Assembly (NCBI RefSeq): GCF_019711195.1
Contig: NZ_CP081299.1
Span: forward strand, 5,490,501-5,554,500
Direction of reading: 5' to 3'
DNA: 64,000 bases
Source of the DNA: Dyadobacter sp. NIV53
Lineage (GTDB): Bacteria > Bacteroidota > Bacteroidia > Cytophagales > Spirosomataceae
Below are positions 1 to 9,393 of this stretch, one piece after another (the stretch's first letter is position 1; each line of letters begins with the position of its first letter). The translations under genes were made by a program, and so were the position numbers. The notes under the pieces were generated by a model. The model ran no database searches, was not told the origin of the DNA, and saw nothing but the letters and a program-made list of their open reading frames with translations.

Positions 1-536
1 TACGTGTACCAGGAGCGCAGGACGGTTATGTAAATTCTGACGTGATGTACAACAACCTGATGAATAAGATGTACTGGCGCGAACTGGATAATCCTAAGAC
101 ATATTACGATAACACCTATCTGGGATCTCCGGTGGCTACTGCAAGAATAGCATTTTTACGTCTGGCTGGTCAGTTAATTGCTGATGGCAAGAAAGATGAA
201 GCTAAAAAAGCAATAGAAAAATCGCTTTCAACAATGCCAGACAAAAGCATTCCTTATGATAATTTCTCTGCAAATTTCATTGGGATTCTGTTTGATCTTG
301 GACAAACAAAACAAGCATTGGATATTGCTGATGTAATGGCAGTCCGTGCAGACGAAGTACTGACATGGGCCAAAGACAACGGCACCACCAAACGTCGTGA
401 CAGTAATCTGTACTTGTACATCTTGCAAACGATCGTACAGGAATGCCGCGAAGCAAAACAGGAACCCGCTGCCAAAAAATACGAAGTAATGTTCCAGAAA
501 CATCTGGCCGCATTTAATATGTATGGCGGACAGTAA
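1..536 (+). CDS. C-terminal part of a DUF2723-type membrane protein (partial)
   Basis: The reading frame is open to the left edge, so this is the 3' end of a larger gene; the internal GTG at 42 is not a true start. The visible part (about 178 residues) is soluble-looking and begins with V-N-S-D-V-M-Y-N-N-L-M-N-K, which resembles the C-terminal tail of DUF2723 proteins (GT117-like, multi-membrane-spanning, common in Bacteroidetes and thought to act in protein O-glycosylation). The following helical region resembles a TPR-like tail. A strong hairpin terminator follows about 20 bp after the stop. Family assignment rests on recognition of the tail only, since the membrane domain lies outside the window. 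Confidence 0.6.
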   Translation, partial: RVPGAQDGYVNSDVMYNNLMNKMYWRELDNPKTYYDNTYLGSPVATARIAFLRLAGQLIADGKKDEAKKAIEKSLSTMPDKSIPYDNFSANFIGILFDLGQTKQALDIADVMAVRADEVLTWAKDNGTTKRRDSNLYLYILQTIVQECREAKQEPAAKKYEVMFQKHLAAFNMYGGQ

Positions 537-557
537 GGTTTAGGAAGTTCATTGATA

Positions 558-595
558 AAAAAGAGGGAACCGCATCATTGCGGTTCCCTCTTTTT
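558..595 (+). terminator. Rho-independent terminator after the DUF2723-type gene
   Basis: A 17-bp perfect stem (558-574 with 579-595) with a TCAT loop, ending in five T on the plus strand and five A on the left side, so it could work in both directions. Confidence 0.85.
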
Positions 596-605
596 GTACG
601 CTCAC

Positions 606-650
606 ACCGATTTGCAATCGGTATGTTCATGGCTTCGCGTTTGCAACGCG
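606..650. repeat. Pair of short TTGCAA-centred palindromes (REP-like)
   Basis: Two palindromes lie 13 bp apart: ACCGATTTGCAATCGGT at 606-622 and CGCGTTTGCAACGCG at 636-650. Both are centred on TTGCAA with different arms. They sit between the terminator and the 3' end of the endonuclease-family gene. The shape resembles dispersed palindromic intergenic repeats; that it is dispersed in this genome is inferred. Confidence 0.5.
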
Positions 651-673
651 CTTGAAAGCAGAAGCAAACCAAA

Positions 674-1858
674 TCACTCCAGCTTAACCTTCACCCAAAC
701 CAACCGATGGTCTGAGCTGGATTCCCGTTTCTCTACTAACCCCGACATCGGCTCACCTTTTGCAGGCCAGAAAACACCGCTGTCCAATACTTTAAATCCT
801 GATCGGGACGGTAATACATAATCGGCACGCATACGCCAGAATGCAGTGTGGTTTTTGGCAAAATTATTGGTTGGGCTATGTTCCGCTCCGCCTTTGCTGG
901 AAGGTACTGTATCACTATTTATTTTCGGATGCGCCAGCAATGATTTAATTCCTTCTGCAATGGCATTGCCTTCATCAGGTGAAGCATTCTGGTCCCCTAA
1001 AAGAACAAAGGAGGTATTGGCAGGTAAGCCGCCTTTAGTCCCTTTGTCATCGTAGATATAAGAGCTCAGGTGATCAGAAATGTAATCTCTCCAGAAACGG
1101 ATTTCATCATGATTTCTTTTTCCGTTGCGGTCTTCAGCGCCGTCAAATGAAGGCGGGGTAGGGTGGCTGGCAAGAATATGTATCGTTTTGCCGCCGACTT
1201 GTACGGGTACATCCCAGTGTGATTTTGAGGATAATGGAAACTGATCCCAAGCTTCTTTTACATACCAGTCGCTGCCATCCGCTTTTGTTGTTTTTAACGC
1301 TCCCGGCATATCTTTCCATTTAAAATGCTGGAACGTGCGAACCTTGTTTACATCAATCGGATATTTGGACAAAAGCATCATTCCGTATTGTCCGGGATAC
1401 ATACCAAATCCCCAGGCATCTGCTCCGAAACTTTCCGCTTTTCCATTGTTATCCAGATCATACGGGCTCGGCTGGCCTGTATTCACCGTTGAATAATAGT
1501 AATAAGGATAATCAATGGATTTGCCGCCTTCCTGATCTTTCTTTAAATAATTGTTAATAAAAGCTTTAACACCAGACTCAGGATTTTTGATATAATCAAA
1601 TTCATTGAGTAAGATGATATCCGGCCTGACAGTCTGGATAATTTTTGCAATATTCCTGATCTGTGCATTGTTTCCCGAATCCAGCTGACTGATCAATATT
1701 TGCTCTGAATTTCTTTTTGTTGCTCTTGGTACATAATTTTCGGCTTCCATACTTACATTGTATGTAGCGAAAGTGAGTTCAACGGGCTTTTGGGCAAAAG
1801 ATTGAAACAACAGCGCTTCGGTTGAAAGCATGACAAATATTAAAAGGATTTTTTTCAT
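674..1858 (-). CDS. Secreted endonuclease/exonuclease/phosphatase family protein
   Basis: About 394 residues if translation starts at the ATG at 1858, which directly precedes a signal peptide (M-K-K-I-L-L-I-F-V...F-A-Q); an upstream ATG at 1879 would add seven residues. EEP-fold landmarks are in order: T-Y-N-V-S near the mature N-terminus, L-N-E-F-D-Y (metal-binding Glu), a long insertion rich in Tyr/Gly, L-A-S-H-P, L-L-G-D-Q-N-A-S-P-D, and the final S-S-D-H-R-L-V-W with the catalytic Asp-His pair. The fold cleaves phosphodiester bonds (nucleic acid, phospholipid or sugar phosphate). The substrate cannot be told; extracytoplasmic location is predicted from the signal peptide. Confidence 0.85.
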   Translation of the reverse strand: MKKILLIFVMLSTEALLFQSFAQKPVELTFATYNVSMEAENYVPRATKRNSEQILISQLDSGNNAQIRNIAKIIQTVRPDIILLNEFDYIKNPESGVKAFINNYLKKDQEGGKSIDYPYYYYSTVNTGQPSPYDLDNNGKAESFGADAWGFGMYPGQYGMMLLSKYPIDVNKVRTFQHFKWKDMPGALKTTKADGSDWYVKEAWDQFPLSSKSHWDVPVQVGGKTIHILASHPTPPSFDGAEDRNGKRNHDEIRFWRDYISDHLSSYIYDDKGTKGGLPANTSFVLLGDQNASPDEGNAIAEGIKSLLAHPKINSDTVPSSKGGAEHSPTNNFAKNHTAFWRMRADYVLPSRSGFKVLDSGVFWPAKGEPMSGLVEKRESSSDHRLVWVKVKLE

Positions 1859-1950
1859 AGAACTAAAATGATATTTCATGTTGACGTTGCGAAGATAAGA
1901 ATCTCGTCAGACGCATTCATAAAAGCAATGTTAACGAAATGTCAATAAAC

Positions 1951-1981
1951 AAAAATGAGCCGCCACAAAAGTGACAGCTCA
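1951..1981 (-). terminator. Terminator of the grpE-dnaJ operon
   Basis: On the minus strand an 11-bp stem (1971-1981 with 1956-1966, two G-U pairs, four-base loop) is followed by five T. It lies 26 bp after the dnaJ stop. Confidence 0.75.
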
Positions 1982-2006
1982 ATGACTATAAACCGGGTTT
2001 CGCCCG

Positions 2007-3170
2007 TCAATGAAAGAAATCTTTCATTTTATCAAAAAATCCTTTTTCATTTTTACCAGGTTTTGGCTGGAAATTAGGTGAATGGCGAAGTGATTCCAAA
2101 GTTTCTCTTTCATCAGAAGACAATTGCTGTGGTGTCCATACATTGATATGAACCAGCTGATCGCCTTTTCCGTAACCATTCAGATCCTTAATTCCTTTTC
2201 CTTTCAGACGAAGAATTTTTCCTGCCTGTGTACCAGGTTCTACTGTAATGCGCACTTTGCCATCTATCGTAGGGATTTCGGTTGATGTTCCTAATGCGGC
2301 ATCTATAAAGCTCATGTGCATGTCGAAAACAACATTGCTTCCGTCACGTTTCAATTGAGCGTCTTCTTCTTCTTCAATTACGATGAGCAGATCACCAGCC
2401 ATTCCGCCTCTGGAAGGAACATTTCCTTTCCCTGACATAGATAACTGCATGCCTTCTGCAACCCCGCCCGGGATGTTCAGTGTAATCAGATCATCCTGTA
2501 ACAATCTGCCTTCCCCTGCACAAGTATCACAACGTTCGCTGATAATTTTACCATCACCTTCACAGGTAGGACAAGTACTGGTTGAAACCATTTGTCCAAG
2601 CATAGTGCTAACCACCTTACGAACCTGTCCTGATCCGTTACAAGTGCCACAATTGGTCAGTGCAGTTCCGTGTTTGGCGCCGTTACCACCACAGGTAGTA
2701 CAGCTTACATGGCGTTTTACTTTAATCTTCTTCTCAACACCGTTTGCTACTTCTTCCAGGTTGAGCTTTAACTTAATACGAAGATCCGATCCTTTACGTA
2801 CACGACGGCCGTTTCCACCACCAGCACGGCCAAACATATCACCAAATGGACTGCTTTCGCCAAAAATATCCCCGAATTGGGAGAATATATCATCCATGGA
2901 AAATCCGCCACCTCCATAACCTGCTCCACCCTGGCTGGCTCCGCCTACCCCGGCGTGTCCATACTGATCATAACGCGCTTTTTTATTATCGTCACTGAGA
3001 ATGCTGTATGCTTCCGCTGCTTCCTTAAACTTGTCCTCAGCAGTAGGATCATCCGGGTTTTTATCCGGGTGGAATTTAATTGCCAGCTTGCGGTAGGCTT
3101 TCTTGATTTCGTCTGCAGGCGCGCTACGCTCCACACCAAGTATTTCGTAGTAATCTCTTTTCTTAGCCAT
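2007..3170 (-). CDS. dnaJ: Chaperone protein DnaJ
   Basis: Co-chaperone of DnaK that stimulates its ATPase and delivers unfolded clients. The 387 residues have the full type I architecture: J-domain (1-70) with H-P-D at residues 34-36, a Gly/Phe-rich linker (about 72-125), four zinc-binding C-x-x-C-x-G-x-G repeats (C-T-T-C-G-G, C-G-T-C-N-G, C-P-T-C-E-G, C-D-T-C-A-G), and the C-terminal substrate-binding and dimerisation domain. It lies downstream of grpE on the same strand with a 118-bp gap, and probably shares its transcript. Length is normal for the family. Confidence 0.98.
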   Translation of the reverse strand: MAKKRDYYEILGVERSAPADEIKKAYRKLAIKFHPDKNPDDPTAEDKFKEAAEAYSILSDDNKKARYDQYGHAGVGGASQGGAGYGGGGFSMDDIFSQFGDIFGESSPFGDMFGRAGGGNGRRVRKGSDLRIKLKLNLEEVANGVEKKIKVKRHVSCTTCGGNGAKHGTALTNCGTCNGSGQVRKVVSTMLGQMVSTSTCPTCEGDGKIISERCDTCAGEGRLLQDDLITLNIPGGVAEGMQLSMSGKGNVPSRGGMAGDLLIVIEEEEDAQLKRDGSNVVFDMHMSFIDAALGTSTEIPTIDGKVRITVEPGTQAGKILRLKGKGIKDLNGYGKGDQLVHINVWTPQQLSSDERETLESLRHSPNFQPKPGKNEKGFFDKMKDFFH

Positions 3171-3288
3171 GTTTTATTTCGGATGTATCATGTAAGCGTT
3201 CCCGTCTGGCACACCAATTTATTCTTTTGAGAATCAATGTCGGATGCCTTTGGTTATTACACATCATACATTACTTATATATAATCAC

Positions 3289-3885
3289 TTATGCACCAAC
3301 AATCACTTTTGCGTAACGAATTACCTTATCATTCAGATAATATCCCTTTTCTATTTCGTCAATTACCTTACCTTTCAAGTCATCCGAAGGCGCCGGGAAC
3401 TGTGCGATGGATTCGTGTAATTCAACATCAAAAGTTTCGCCTTTGGATTCCATAGGTTTTAATCCTTTTGATTCAAGTGTTTTGTAAAGTTTGGTATAAA
3501 TCAGATCCACACCTTCTTTTAATGCTTCTGTATCAACCGAAGAATCGAATGAAACTTTTGCTCGTTCAAAATCATCCACAATCGGAAGTATCAGTTTGAT
3601 TACGTCAGCACTTGCGCTTGAAAGCAATTCAAGTTTTTCTTTGGAAGTACGTCTGCGGAAGTTTTCAAAATCGGCATATAATCTCAGATATTTATCTTTC
3701 AGTTCAGCAACTTCCTGTTTGGCTGTTTCCAAAGGATCTGTTTCGTGAATAGCACGAACATCTTCCGGGATTTCCTGGCCTGCATTGTCAACAGGTACAT
3801 TTGTGTCAGTATCGGTAGTGGGATTCTCCTCGTTCACTGCGTTAAACTTGTCTTGATCTATGTTGTTTTCTGTGTTTTTCGGCAT
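3289..3885 (-). CDS. grpE: Nucleotide exchange factor GrpE
   Basis: Releases ADP from DnaK during the chaperone cycle. The 198 residues show the usual acidic, disordered N-terminus (about 1-55), a long helix containing E-L-K-D-K-Y-L-R-L-Y-A-D-F-E-N-F-R-R-R-T (about 65-85), and a C-terminal beta domain ending in K-G-Y-Y-L-N-D-K-V-I-R-Y-A-K-V-I-V. First gene of the grpE-dnaJ pair; divergent from queG. Confidence 0.97.
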   Translation of the reverse strand: MPKNTENNIDQDKFNAVNEENPTTDTDTNVPVDNAGQEIPEDVRAIHETDPLETAKQEVAELKDKYLRLYADFENFRRRTSKEKLELLSSASADVIKLILPIVDDFERAKVSFDSSVDTEALKEGVDLIYTKLYKTLESKGLKPMESKGETFDVELHESIAQFPAPSDDLKGKVIDEIEKGYYLNDKVIRYAKVIVGA

Positions 3886-3986
3886 AGTAATAGCGTACTT
3901 TTATGACTGTTATAACGTTTTCAGGTTGTTAAATTACTTTGCCAGAGATGAAATACTGACAAGATGACATTTTTGTTATCTATTCG

Positions 3987-3994
3987 TAACTTTG
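3987..3994 (+). promoter_or_regulatory. TAnnTTTG -7 box directly before queG
   Basis: TAACTTTG matches the Bacteroidetes sigma -7 consensus TAnnTTTG. Its last base is only four bases from the queG ATG at 3999, so transcription would begin at or next to the start codon. No convincing -33 TTG at 19-21 bp spacing was found. Confidence 0.4.
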
Positions 3995-3998
3995 CTGC

Positions 3999-4946
3999 AT
4001 GACTACGATGGATTTGGTTAGGCAGCAGAGAAGTATATACATTAAATCGAAAGCGGCTGAAAATGGTTTCGATTTCTGTGGAATTTCTAGGGCTGAATTT
4101 TTGGAAGAGGAAGCACCAAGGCTGGAAAACTGGCTTAACCGGAATCATAACGGTGCAATGGGTTACATGGCCAATCATTTTGACAAACGCCTTGACCCGC
4201 GAAAACTTCTTGACGGAGCTAAAAGTGTTATTTCAGTTTTGCTCAATTATTATCCTGATCAAAAGCTTCCGGAAGGGGAAGAGGATCTGAAAATTTCAAA
4301 ATATGCTTATGGTAAGGATTATCATTTTGTATTAAAAGAAAAATTAGCCACATTGGTAGCTGCAATCCAGGCAGAAACAGGAGACATTCATGCACGTGTT
4401 TTTGTCGATTCTGCTCCCGTGATGGACAAGGTCTGGGCGGCAAAAAGCGGATTAGGCTGGGTTGGCAAGCATTCCAATCTGCTAAACAGGGATATGGGCA
4501 GTTTCTTTTTTATCGGTGAAATTATTTGTGATCTTGATCTGGAGTACGACAGTGCCATCAAAGATTATTGCGGTACGTGTACAAGATGTATGGATGCCTG
4601 TCCGACCGACGCAATTACGGAAGCATACGTTGTTGACGGAAGTAAATGTATTAGCTATTATACCATAGAATTAAAAGAAGCCATTCCAAAAGAGGTGGAA
4701 GGTAAATTCAATAACTGGATATTCGGATGTGATATTTGCCAGGATGTGTGTCCATGGAACCGGTTTTCAAAACCTAATACCACGCCTGAGTTTTCTTTAC
4801 AGCCAGGTTTGGCAAATTTTACACGAAATGATTGGGAAGAAATTACGGAAGAGGTTTTCCGTGAGGTATTTAGGAAATCACCTTTAAAAAGAACAAAATA
4901 CGAAGGTCTCAAAAAAAATATTGTATTTGTTCAGCCTCCAAAATAA
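3999..4946 (+). CDS. queG: Epoxyqueuosine reductase QueG
   Basis: Catalyses the last step of queuosine synthesis in tRNA, reducing epoxyqueuosine to queuosine with cobalamin and two [4Fe-4S] clusters. The 315 residues carry the N-terminal DUF1730/cobalamin-binding domain (G-F-D-F-C-G-I-S-R at the start; R-V-F-V-D-S-A-P-V-M-D-K; K-S-G-L-G-W-V-G-K-H) and the ferredoxin-like cluster motifs C-G-T-C-x-x-C-x-x-x-C-P beginning at Cys191 and C-D-I-C-x-x-x-C-P-W-N beginning at Cys244. It lacks the C-terminal HEAT extension found in some homologues. Cytoplasmic. Transcribed divergently from grpE. Confidence 0.95.
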   Translation: MTTMDLVRQQRSIYIKSKAAENGFDFCGISRAEFLEEEAPRLENWLNRNHNGAMGYMANHFDKRLDPRKLLDGAKSVISVLLNYYPDQKLPEGEEDLKISKYAYGKDYHFVLKEKLATLVAAIQAETGDIHARVFVDSAPVMDKVWAAKSGLGWVGKHSNLLNRDMGSFFFIGEIICDLDLEYDSAIKDYCGTCTRCMDACPTDAITEAYVVDGSKCISYYTIELKEAIPKEVEGKFNNWIFGCDICQDVCPWNRFSKPNTTPEFSLQPGLANFTRNDWEEITEEVFREVFRKSPLKRTKYEGLKKNIVFVQPPK

Positions 4947-5022
4947 AAAGTATGAATAATACTGAAACCTCTTATATTTGAATTTAGTAGTTCCTTCCGA
5001 TGACTGAATAAATACTCTTAAT

Positions 5023-5436
5023 ATGAGAAAGCAATCTGTCAATCTCTGGGCCGTACTTGTCTGTGTTGTAATCGGGCAAATAATTCCTGCATTGTGGTAT
5101 TCAGCATTTTCTGAAATCTGGATTTCTTTAAATGGATTTACTCCGGAGCAACTAAAAATGGCAGTTAGCCCCATACCATATCTTGCCAGCATTGTTTCTT
5201 CTTCATTTGTCGCCTATACCATGGCCTGGATTTTTACCAAAATCCCTGTAAAATCTTTACTAACCGGATTTCTAACCGGACTATTATTTGGCATTGTCTT
5301 TGTCCTGTTTGAAACGATTGTAAAGGACATGTTTTCTATGCGCACTTTACTTCTTTCAATTATTAATGGCGGTTCCAGTGTCGTAGTATATGCTTTGAGC
5401 GGAGCAGTACTTGGTGTGTGGAGAAAATACGAGTAA
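5023..5436 (+). CDS. DUF1761-family small membrane protein
   Basis: The 137 residues form four hydrophobic segments (about 8-28, 48-70, 78-100, 110-132). The first contains A-L-W-Y-S-A-F-S, close to the A-L-W-Y-S-P signature of DUF1761 proteins. Function is unknown for the family. Stands alone after queG; the ATG at 5023 is the only good start. Confidence 0.7.
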   Translation: MRKQSVNLWAVLVCVVIGQIIPALWYSAFSEIWISLNGFTPEQLKMAVSPIPYLASIVSSSFVAYTMAWIFTKIPVKSLLTGFLTGLLFGIVFVLFETIVKDMFSMRTLLLSIINGGSSVVVYALSGAVLGVWRKYE

Positions 5437-6228
5437 ACTGTTTTGACCTAGGCTTTCTTCCCTTATTTACATTGTTTCCTGCAATTTTAAGAGTTTTGCT
5501 ATTCTTGGAAAAAGTAAATTTTTCAGAATGCTGGCCAATTATCTTTAATGATTCTTTTTTGCAACTGCGCATTAATTACGATTCGATTTGCATAAGCCTG
5601 ATTCTGGCCACTGAGGATTATATTTAGTTACATTATAGGGAAAATTTGGATGTGAAATCGAAATATACAAATAGGTGTGTGTTCGAGAACTTCTGTAAAA
5701 ATTGAAGTTAAAATTAAAGTAGCATTAAAAGGAAATAAAATTTTTCAGTTGAATAGAAAATGATAGTTTTATACCATATAATTGTCAAATTCTTCGAAAT
5801 AATATTTTTAGTTATTTAAATATTGAGAAATATTTGGTCTGTATTTGAAAAAAAAATAAATTTCAAAAAAATACAATATTTAAATTTCGGTCAGGTGTAT
5901 AAAATTGTTAAAGTGACAATTTTCTGTTTTTGTTTATGCGCTTTTTTTGTCACAAATGGGTGGCTGTTATTCCTGGATTTTTTGGTCGAAAAATTTAAGG
6001 AAAAGTTGGATACACTCCCAGATGGGTGGGTAATGTTTTGTGCTCGGTTTCCTCAGAAGTCATTTTGTGAATAGTATGTTAATGTTATGTCATAAGTATA
6101 AAATCAGATAGGCAAACACTTGGATTTACAACTTTTTTATTGGATAAGGGATGTGCCTGATTTTTAAATTTTTACAATTGTATTGCGAATATTAATTTAC
6201 ATACCAACTTTTTACCTAATTAATTATT
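5437..6228. other. AT-rich intergenic region without a supported gene
   Basis: About 790 bp, strongly AT-rich with long A and T runs (including A9 near 5848). An 83-codon open frame at 5823-6074 has a TTG start and composition like the surrounding non-coding DNA, so it was not called. The region must hold the promoter of the SusC/SusD operon, but no clear TAnnTTTG box was identified. Confidence 0.5.
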
Positions 6229-9200
6229 ATGAAGAAAAAATTACATATAGTGCTCCCCGGAATAGGATTCCGAGGTAGAGGACTACTATTTATGCTCTTA
6301 TCCATGAACTGTCTGGCTGCACCTTCGTTTGCTGCTGACCTTGGCAAAACGGAAGGCGCGCGCTCGGGGAAAGAGCACCGAATGACTCCTGGTCTGGCAG
6401 AAGAGATTAAGGGTACTGTAAAGGATGGAAAAGGTTCTCTGATTCCGGGTGCCAATATCCTGGTAAAGGGTTCCACCGTTGGTACGAGTTCTTCGGCAGA
6501 CGGTTCTTTTAGTATTAATGTACCAGATGCAGGGTCTGTTCTGGTAATATCTTCAATTGGATTTGTTACCCAGGAAGTTACGATTGGCAATCAAAAAGTC
6601 ATTGATGTTGTGCTGGTTGAAGATGCAACAGTTTTGGGAGAAGTGGTAGTGACAGCTCTTGGTATTCAAAGAGACAAAAAATCACTGACCTATGCAACGC
6701 AGCAGATTGCAAGCACGGAATTGACCAGAGCTGCCAATACTAACTTTGTTGATGCCCTTAACGGTAAGGCAGCTGGTATTGATATTAAAGTAAGTAGCTC
6801 TGGTGCGGGTGGTTCTACGAGGGCTGTTCTTCGGGGAAACAAATCGTTACAAGGATCAAGTGAGGCTCTTTACGTGATCGACGGTATTCCTATGGTAAAC
6901 AACAAAGGAGGACAACCGGGTTCTTATGGCGGAACAGATGGTGGAGATGGTCTTTCTGCAATTAACCCTAATGATATTGAAAGTATCAGCATACTGAGAG
7001 GAGCAAATGCTTCTATCCTTTATGGTAGCCAGGGTGCCAATGGTGTTATTTTGATCACTACCAAAAAAGGTAAAGAAGGCAAAGTATCTATAGACGTCAA
7101 TTCCAGTGCGGTTGTTGAACAAGTTTCAGGCCTTCCTAAATTTCAATATCGCTATGGATCTGTGGGGGGTGATTATAGCTGGACCCCGACAGGAACAGCG
7201 GTTGTTAAATCAGACTCTTATCAGAAAGATTACATTAAAGACTTCTTTCAGAATGGTACTACTTTTAACAACTCTGTATCAATCACTGGCGGGAATGCCA
7301 AAACAAGTGTTTATTTTTCCTACGGAAATGTTTCTTCTAAGGGTATAATGCCAACAAATACCTACAATAAAAATAACTTTTCGTTTAGACAAAGCACCAA
7401 ATTGCTGAATGACAAGATTACAATAAGCTCCGGTGTGATCCTTTCTTCTGAAGTATCCAAGAACCGTCCGGGCGCTGGTTATTACAATAATCCGTTGACT
7501 GGTTTGTATTTATTTGCCAGAGACCGCGACTTGAATAGCTACAAAAACAATTATGCGGTTCTGGATAAGGAAAGGAACCTGGACAAAATGAATTGGTATT
7601 CAACAGAAGAGAAGCAAAATAATCCATATTGGGAGCTTAATAAGAATCCGAAACTATAGACATACAAACGACTGATAGCCAATGTAAAACTTTCCTACGA
7701 CATTGTAGAGAATCTTAAACTGGACGTAAGGGCTAATATTGATTTTAATAATGTTCTGGACGACAAGCGTTATGCTGCGGCTGGTAACTCAGTGAGTGTC
7801 AGTCCGAACGGAACATGGACATACGCAAAATACAATGATCAGGCCATATATGTAGATGGAATCTTAAGCTATAATAAGAGCTTTGGTGATTTTAGTTTGA
7901 ATGCCCTTGCCGGTCTTAGTTATCAGAAAAACAAATACTTCGATGGTATGGTAGTGAACAATGGTACAACATCGTTGCAGTATCCAAATGTGTATACGTT
8001 TGCAAATATGCCTTATAACGTAATTTTCAATAACCATCCCGATTATAGCAATACCATCAAGCATGGTGCATTTGCCAACTTGTCTCTTGGATTTAAGGAC
8101 TTCCTCTTTTTGGATCTGGCTGGACGTAACGACTGGGCCTCTACCTTGGCACTTACAGGTAACCAGTCCTACTTTTACCCTTCTATTGGTGGATCTGCTA
8201 TCATCAGCCAGATGTTTAATTTACCTCAGGCAATCTCATTACTTAAGGTGCGCGCTTCATTTTCACAAACAGCGAATGAAGTACCTTATAATAGGGTGAA
8301 TCCATTAGGTACAATCGCTGGTGGTGGTGGTCCAACAGGAATAGGTGGTATCAATTATGCCACTCAAGCGCCTGACACCGACCTGAAACCTGAAAAGATT
8401 GTGGCAAATGAATATGGTGTTGAAGTTAAGTTCTTTAAAGGACGTATGGGTGCTGACTTTACTTTGTACAACGGGGTAAGTACCAATCAATTTCTTTCCC
8501 TGCCTGCACCTTCAGGATCAGGATATACTATACAATATATTAATGCCGGAAAAATCACAAACAAAGGATTTGAGCTAACCCTTAATGCAGAGCCGTTCCG
8601 TACCGATCATTTCAGCTGGAATACTACAATAAACGCCTCTCAGAACAAAAATAAGATTGTAGAATTGATCGCGTCAAATCCAGGCTATCAGGCAGGTGGC
8701 GATGATGAGGGTTTTGCATCGATCATTAAAGCAGGCGGTTCTTTCAATGACGTGTACATCTACAAATTTGCCCGGAATGATGCCGGACAGATCCTTCTTG
8801 ATGCAAATGGCGTCACAAGAAAAGCAGCAATACAAGAAAAGGTGGGTAATGTTAACCCAAAGCTGCTGTTAGGATGGAATAACAACTTTAATTACCGTAA
8901 CTTCTTTGCCAGTGTACTGGTTAACGGGAAATTCGGCGGTGTTGCATTCTCAAAAACAGAGGCATTTTTGGATTCATACGGTGTAAGCGAGAGAACTGCA
9001 GAGGCAAGAGATGCCGGATCTGTGGCTATTAATGCAGTGACACCTGAGGGTGCAGCGGTTACTTCCATTGATCCATATACCTACTATTCTGCCATTGGTG
9101 ATAGAAATAAAATCATGGAACCGTATGTATATTCAAGAACAAATGTAAGGTTGGGACAGTTTGTGTTGGGTTATAACTTTAAAACCAAAAGTGCAAACCC

Positions 9201-9375
9201 TGTGTTTAAAAATGCTACGGTGTCATTCGTAGGTCGGAATTTGTTCTTCTTATACAAAAAAGCACCTTTCGATCCTGAGCAGGCAATGACTACCAGCAAT
9301 GCCCTTCAGTCCACTGATGTGTTTGGTTTACCTTCTACAAGATCCTATGGGTTAAATCTGAAATTGACATTCTAA
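6229..9375 (+). pseudogene. SusC/RagA-type TonB-linked outer-membrane transporter, interrupted by an in-frame amber codon
   Basis: The frame 6229-9375 would encode about 1048 residues, a normal SusC length. A TAG at 7657-7659 (codon 477) splits it; the sequence on both sides stays in one frame and reads as SusC continuously, so one base change (or misread) explains it. Domains: signal region ending near F-A-A-D, CarboxypepD_reg-like beta domain (about 62-140), TonB plug with L-R-G-N-K-S-L-Q-G-S, Y-V-I-D-G-I-P and S-I-L-R-G-A-N-A-S-I-L-Y-G-S-Q-G-A-N-G-V-I, then the 22-strand barrel. It imports large ligands (usually glycans) with the SusD partner 18 bp downstream. The substrate is unknown. If the stop is real, the product is a plug with a partial barrel and transport should fail. 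Confidence 0.9.
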
Positions 9376-9393
9376 AATTTTTAAAATATTAAC

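Noticed and set aside
552..821. Plus-strand frame over the palindromic repeat and the end of the endonuclease-family gene
   Set aside because: It only translates the TTGCAA palindromes and the antisense of a real gene.
5823..6074. 83-codon open frame with a short hydrophobic stretch
   Set aside because: TTG start, AT-rich composition equal to the flanks, and no domain; judged chance.
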